From Asticcacaulis machinosus (GTDB lineage: Bacteria > Pseudomonadota > Alphaproteobacteria > Caulobacterales > Caulobacteraceae), in NCBI RefSeq assembly GCF_028550435.1, contig NZ_JAQQKV010000003.1, positions 326,037 to 390,036 on the forward strand: a DNA stretch of 64,000 nucleotides. Direction: 5' to 3'. Below are positions 59,908 through 64,000 of this stretch, piece by piece (within the stretch, counting starts at the first letter, position 1; each line of letters opens with the position of its first letter). The position numbers were made by a program, and so were the translations under genes. Under the pieces are notes generated by a model. The model saw only the letters and a list, made by a program, of their open reading frames with translations. It had not been told where the DNA came from and did no database searches.

Positions 59908-62900
59908 ATGCCCTATATCCGCGCGCGTACCTTTGTGGCCGTTCTGATTTTGAATGCCGGACTGGCCGTAACCTTACCGGCGCAAGCGCACCGCGCCTCG
60001 GCCTTCGTATCTTCTCCGCGCGAAAGCTACAGCTTCGATCACGGCTGGAAAATGACGACCGGCGATGATGCGAAAGCCTCCGAGATGGGCTTTGACGATA
60101 AGGGCTGGCAGGATGCGGTTCTGCCCAATGCCTTTAATGAGGAAGAGGCCTTTGCGTCGGACATTCACCTGCAAAAGACCGGCATTACCTGGTATCGCAA
60201 GCATTTCAAGCTGCCGGCCGGTGCAAAACCTGAGCATGTTTTTGTGGAATTTGAAGGCGTGCGTCATATCGCTGACGTCTGGGTTAATGGCGAAAAGATC
60301 GGTTATAACGAAAACGGCGTCATGGCGTTCGGGTTCGATATCGCTAAGGCCCTGAAAGCAGGCAACAATGTCATCGCCGTGCGCGTTGATAACGACTGGG
60401 CGGCCCGCGAACGCACCACCAAAACCCGCTATCAGTGGGCGGACAAGAATTTTTATGCCAACTATGGCGGTATCAATAAGTCGGTAGGACTTCACCTGAC
60501 CGGCGGCGTCTACCAGACCTTGCCGTTATGGTCATCGCTGGAAACGACCGGCGTCTATATCTACGGCAAGGACTATGACATCGCGGGAAAGGCCGCGACC
60601 GTCCATGCTGAATCCGAGGTTCGCAATACGACATCTGCGCCGCGTACCCTGACCTACGGCGTGGAAATCCGTGACCTGGACGGCAAGGTGGTGGCGAAGT
60701 ACGCCGGGCAGCCAGTCACCGTCGCTCCCGGCCAGACCGCGACCCTCAGCGCCGAACAACGGGTGGGTGATCTCAATTTCTGGTCATGGGGCTACGGCTA
60801 TCTCTATACGGTGACCACAACCTTGAGCGAAAACGGCAAAGTCATTGATGCCGTCGATACCCGCACCGGGTTTCGCTCGACTTCATTTGACAATGGTAGA
60901 GTAACCTTGAACGGTCGCGTCCTTATGATGAAGGGCTATGCCCAGCGCTCCACCAACGAATGGCCGGGCGTGGGCATTTCCGTACCCCCGTGGATATCGG
61001 ACTTTGGCAATAATCTGATGCTGGAAGGCAATGGCAATCTGGTGCGCTGGATGCACGTCACGCCGGCAAAGCAGGATGTGGAATCGTCGGATCGTCTGGG
61101 TCTGATGCAGGCCATGCCGGCCGGCGACTCAGAGGGCGATCCCCAGGACCGGCGCTTTGATCTGCGGGTTGATCTGATGCGCGATGCGATCATCTATAAC
61201 CGCAATAATCCGTCCATCATTATGTACGAAAGCGGCAATAAGGGCATCACCGAAGCCCACATGGCGCAGATGAAGGCCGTGCGCGATCTTTATGATCCTC
61301 ATGGCGGGCGTGCCATTGGGTCGCGTGAAATGATGGGCTCACAGATCGCCGAATATGGCGGTGAGATGCTCTATATCAACAAGTCGAAATCGAAGCCCCT
61401 GTGGGCGACCGAATATTCCCGTGACGAAGCGGCCCGCGCCTATCAGGACGACTTTACCCCGCCATTCCATAAGGACAGCCCCGCCTATAACCGTAATGTG
61501 GAATCGATCGCGGTAGAAAACGTCAAGCGCTGGTGGGACTTTTACCGCTACCGTCCGGGCACCGGCGACCGCGTCAGTGCAGGCGGCGTGAACATCGGCT
61601 TTACCGACTCAAATTCGCATTTCCGTGGCGACAACAACTACCGTCGCTCCGGCGAAGTGGACGCCATGCGCCTGCCCAAGGACAGCCTGTGGGTGCATAA
61701 GGTGATGTGGGATGGTTGGGTCAATTCCGAAGGCTATCACACCCATATCATTGGTCATTGGAATTACACAGCGGGTGTGACCAAAGACATCTTTGTGGCC
61801 TCTAACGGCGACCGTGTCGAATTGTTCATAAACGGCAAATCCGTGGGGCAGGGCGAGAAATCCGATGGTTTCCTGTTCACCTTCAAAAATGTGGCCTATG
61901 CGCCGGGGGAACTAAAGGCGGTGGCGGCCTATGGCGACGGTAAAACGTCTGAGGATGTGCGCAAAACCACAGGCGCGCCGGTCGCGGTGAAACTGACGCC
62001 GGTTTATGGGCCGCGCGGCTTTGTCGCCGATGGCATGGACGCCATGCTGGTCGATGTCGAAGTGGTCGATAAAGACGGCAACCGTGTGCCGACCGCGTTC
62101 AATGCCATCAATTTCAAGCTGGACGGGGCTGCGATCTGGAAAGGCGGCCTCGCGCAGGAAGAGGTCGGGCCGAACGGTGCGGGTGACAAGAAAAAATCGA
62201 CCAACTATGTCCTGTCTCAGGTTCTGCCGGTCGAAGGCGGCATCAACCGCGTTCTGATCCGATCCACCACCAAGGCAGGGAAGGTGACCCTGACCGCCTC
62301 AGCCGATGGCCTGAAAGGGGCGACGGTTTCAACCCGTACCAAGGCTATCGCCGTCAAAGATGGTCTGTCGAAAGTGTTTGCCGAAGACTATCAGCCGGTC
62401 AACCTTACGCGCGGACCGACACCTGCGACGCCTTCTTATACCGACGCCCGGCGCGGGGTGACGGTGGCGTCGATCACCGCAGGCTCCAACGCGGCTGATG
62501 CGGCCAAATCGCGTGACGATAACGAAGCTTCGGTCTGGAATTCCGATGGCACCGCAACAGGTGCGTGGATCGAATACGATTTGGGTACGCCGCAGGCCGT
62601 TGATATGGTCTCACTGCGCATGACCGGTTGGCGGGTGCGCAGCTATCCGCTGCATATCACCCTTGATGGTCAGACGGTCTATCGCGGTACGCCGGAAAAG
62701 AACCTCGGCTATGCCGATCTGAACTGGCCGGTGAAAACGGGGCAAAAACTCAAGATCGAGCTGATATCTCCGACCGAAGACCGTGACGGTTTCGGGAACA
62801 TCATCGAAGTGACCACCGACCGTCAGGGGGCCTCTACCGGGGCAGAAAAAGTCAAAACCGGCAATATCCTGAGTATTGTCGAGGCGGACATTCTCGGCCC

Positions 62901-62910
62901 GGTGAAGTAG
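59908..62910 (+). CDS. GH2-family glycoside hydrolase with altered acid/base motif
   Basis: A 1000-residue exported protein (signal ends LPAQA). The GH2 jelly roll (VEFEGVRHIADVWVNGEKIG), sandwich and barrel are followed by DUF4982-type, Ig-like and F5/8-like domains. The nucleophile Glu is in LWATEYSRDEAA near residue 503. At the usual acid/base site, where GH2 enzymes read WxxGNE, this one reads IIMYESGNKG near 438: the Glu after Asn is a Lys, with a Glu three residues before. It may use that displaced Glu, belong to a variant GH2 subfamily, or be inactive. The operator at 59850 ties it to the ROK locus. Confidence 0.85.
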   Translation: MPYIRARTFVAVLILNAGLAVTLPAQAHRASAFVSSPRESYSFDHGWKMTTGDDAKASEMGFDDKGWQDAVLPNAFNEEEAFASDIHLQKTGITWYRKHFKLPAGAKPEHVFVEFEGVRHIADVWVNGEKIGYNENGVMAFGFDIAKALKAGNNVIAVRVDNDWAARERTTKTRYQWADKNFYANYGGINKSVGLHLTGGVYQTLPLWSSLETTGVYIYGKDYDIAGKAATVHAESEVRNTTSAPRTLTYGVEIRDLDGKVVAKYAGQPVTVAPGQTATLSAEQRVGDLNFWSWGYGYLYTVTTTLSENGKVIDAVDTRTGFRSTSFDNGRVTLNGRVLMMKGYAQRSTNEWPGVGISVPPWISDFGNNLMLEGNGNLVRWMHVTPAKQDVESSDRLGLMQAMPAGDSEGDPQDRRFDLRVDLMRDAIIYNRNNPSIIMYESGNKGITEAHMAQMKAVRDLYDPHGGRAIGSREMMGSQIAEYGGEMLYINKSKSKPLWATEYSRDEAARAYQDDFTPPFHKDSPAYNRNVESIAVENVKRWWDFYRYRPGTGDRVSAGGVNIGFTDSNSHFRGDNNYRRSGEVDAMRLPKDSLWVHKVMWDGWVNSEGYHTHIIGHWNYTAGVTKDIFVASNGDRVELFINGKSVGQGEKSDGFLFTFKNVAYAPGELKAVAAYGDGKTSEDVRKTTGAPVAVKLTPVYGPRGFVADGMDAMLVDVEVVDKDGNRVPTAFNAINFKLDGAAIWKGGLAQEEVGPNGAGDKKKSTNYVLSQVLPVEGGINRVLIRSTTKAGKVTLTASADGLKGATVSTRTKAIAVKDGLSKVFAEDYQPVNLTRGPTPATPSYTDARRGVTVASITAGSNAADAAKSRDDNEASVWNSDGTATGAWIEYDLGTPQAVDMVSLRMTGWRVRSYPLHITLDGQTVYRGTPEKNLGYADLNWPVKTGQKLKIELISPTEDRDGFGNIIEVTTDRQGASTGAEKVKTGNILSIVEADILGPVK

Positions 62911-62938
62911 ACTGTGGCTAAACCATCGGGGCGCCCCA

Positions 62939-63775
62939 ATGTTAAAATTCCAATATATGGTCTGTCAGATCGCTATAGGGTTGTCTCTGTCGACCATCGC
63001 GCTTACCGAGGCGAAAACGCTCCCGCCTGCGGACATGGATATCTATCTACTGATGGGGCAATCCAATATGTCAGGGCGCGGCGATCTGGCTGAGCTGCCT
63101 GAGTCGTTGCGGGCTTCGGATATTGTGTGGCTTTACGGTAATGACGGAGTCTGGCGACCCGCTCAGGAACCGCTGGATGATCCCACAAACGAAGTTGATG
63201 CGGTATCCTCAGATGCCGGTAAGGCCGGTGTCGGCCCCGGTCTCTCCTTTGGTCAGGCAATGGCGGGAGGCTCACGCCCGATTGCTCTGGTGCCCTGTGC
63301 CAAAGGCGGCTCGTCCCTGTCGCAGTGGACGCCCGATACGTCACGGACACGCCTTTACGGATCGTGTCTGGCAAGAGCCCGTGAAGCTTCGGCTAAGGGC
63401 CGGATCGCCGGTGTTTTGTGGTATCAGGGCGAAACTGATGCCGGGCAGATGGCGACCGCGCAGGTTTGGGGCGAGAGGATGACAACCCTTATTGCCCGTA
63501 TGCGTCAGGATATCGGTAATGCCTGCTTGCCCTGGGTGATCGTCGGGTTATCTGATCGGCCGGATCCCCTGCGCTGGCCCAAGCCTACGGATGGGTGGGC
63601 GCAGGTTCAGGCCGCACAGATTGAGGTGGCGTCATCAATTGCCAATGTGGGCTTCGTATCCGCTGCCGGTTTGCCCAAAAATGCGGATGGCATTCATTTA
63701 TCAACTGCCGCGCAGTTACAACTGGGGCCGAAACTGGCTGCGGCGATGAAGCTGTTGAGGCGTCAGTCGTGTTGA
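62939..63775 (+). CDS. Carbohydrate acetylesterase, SASA/CE6 type
   Basis: A 278-residue exported SGNH-like esterase of the sialate O-acetylesterase / CE6 group. Catalytic Ser is in LMGQSNMSGRGDL (about residue 43), the oxyanion-type CAKGGSSLSQW follows, WYQGETD is near residue 160, and the His of the Asp-His pair is in DGIHLS near residue 250. It probably removes acetyl groups from plant polysaccharide, clearing the way for GH2 and GH115. It starts 28 bases after the GH2 stop, so they form one transcript. Confidence 0.88.
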   Translation: MLKFQYMVCQIAIGLSLSTIALTEAKTLPPADMDIYLLMGQSNMSGRGDLAELPESLRASDIVWLYGNDGVWRPAQEPLDDPTNEVDAVSSDAGKAGVGPGLSFGQAMAGGSRPIALVPCAKGGSSLSQWTPDTSRTRLYGSCLARAREASAKGRIAGVLWYQGETDAGQMATAQVWGERMTTLIARMRQDIGNACLPWVIVGLSDRPDPLRWPKPTDGWAQVQAAQIEVASSIANVGFVSAAGLPKNADGIHLSTAAQLQLGPKLAAAMKLLRRQSC

Positions 63776-63813
63776 TTGACATTACGTGCCAGTTACGCGG
63801 GTAAGGGCATTTT

Positions 63814-64000
63814 TCACAAAGGGTTTCCGCATGTGGTATGCGCTGCACCCACAAAAGTGGTTGCCGCCACAAACGCGCTATGTGAGGTGCCCCTAGAATT
63901 GTAGACACCTTGCGTCTTCAAAATGCGTTGTCTGTCTTCGAAGTCAATGGGCGACAACATGCCATTGTTTGTGTGCTTGCGTTTGGGGTTATAGAACATC
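63814..64000 (-). CDS. IS3-family transposase, C-terminal end, cut by the right edge
   Basis: The minus strand is open to the window end. It encodes FYNPKRKHTNNGMLSPIDFE, the standard end of an IS3-family integrase-type transposase (YNxxRxHxxLGxxSPxxxE). The start and the DDE residues lie beyond 64000. The open frame runs past the likely IS end at 63883 and stops in flanking DNA at 63814, so the natural stop may be supplied by the flank. Subgroup not determined. Confidence 0.8.
   Translation of the reverse strand, partial: MFYNPKRKHTNNGMLSPIDFEDRQRILKTQGVYNSRGTSHSAFVAATTFVGAAHTTCGNPL
63883..64000 (-). mobile_element. IS3-family insertion sequence, one end visible
   Basis: The outer end is probably at 63883, where TGAGGTGCCCC begins an IR-like stretch up to 63907 that leads into the transposase C-terminus. 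An alternative boundary is TGCGCTGCACCC at 63839. The other end is outside the window, so the inverted repeat cannot be confirmed. Confidence 0.6.

Overview
The window looks like the chromosome of a free-living, glycan-degrading alphaproteobacterium of the Caulobacteraceae, most like Asticcacaulis or Caulobacter. This is inferred from the housekeeping order murA, DUF2948, UPF0262, infA, maf, RNase E/G-like, yacG, tRNA-Phe; from long TonB-dependent receptors (TBDRs) without SusD partners; and from tryptophan-halogenase-like genes beside glycan genes. No genus-specific marker such as rRNA is present, so the genus is a guess.

Layout. 1-4.7 kb (minus): a GH2 enzyme followed by a GH115 gene cut by the left edge. 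5.0-13.1 kb: housekeeping block with tRNA-Thr, tRNA-Phe and tRNA-Ser, murA, infA, maf, yacG and two outer-membrane proteins. 13.3-19.7 kb: ECF sigma factor, FecR anti-sigma, a TBDR with an STN signalling domain, and a purple-acid-phosphatase-like enzyme. 19.7-23.3 kb: AraC regulator divergent from an MFS transporter, a tiny secreted protein and an SDR. 23.6-37.6 kb: an alpha-glucan locus with two LacI regulators, GH15, GH97, TBDR, halogenase and GH13. 37.6-56.6 kb: a complex-glycan locus with a ROK regulator divergent from TBDR, GH92, GH2, GH115, GH43, GH29, halogenase and a second GH43-like enzyme. 56.6-59.8 kb: two SDRs and a GlcG-like protein divergent from LysR. 59.9-63.8 kb: a GH2 enzyme and a SASA-type carbohydrate esterase. 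The right edge cuts an IS3-family transposase.

How it works together (inference). In each glycan locus a TBDR imports oligosaccharides, secreted or periplasmic hydrolases trim them, and local repressors respond to the products. The operators can be read. Four copies or near-copies of TGAATACGTATTCA sit before GH15, GH97 and GH13. Three ATTGG-N5-CC(A/T)AT sites join the ROK/TBDR promoter region at 38.9-39.2 kb to the GH2 gene at 59.9 kb, suggesting one regulon split by the SDR/LysR block.

No CRISPR array, prophage, toxin-antitoxin or defence system was seen. The least explained items are the two halogenases embedded in glycan loci, the GH2 enzyme with an altered acid/base motif, a set of 10-bp phased TTTGCA repeats before a TBDR, and long intergenic inverted repeats, one of which supplies a ribosome-binding site.
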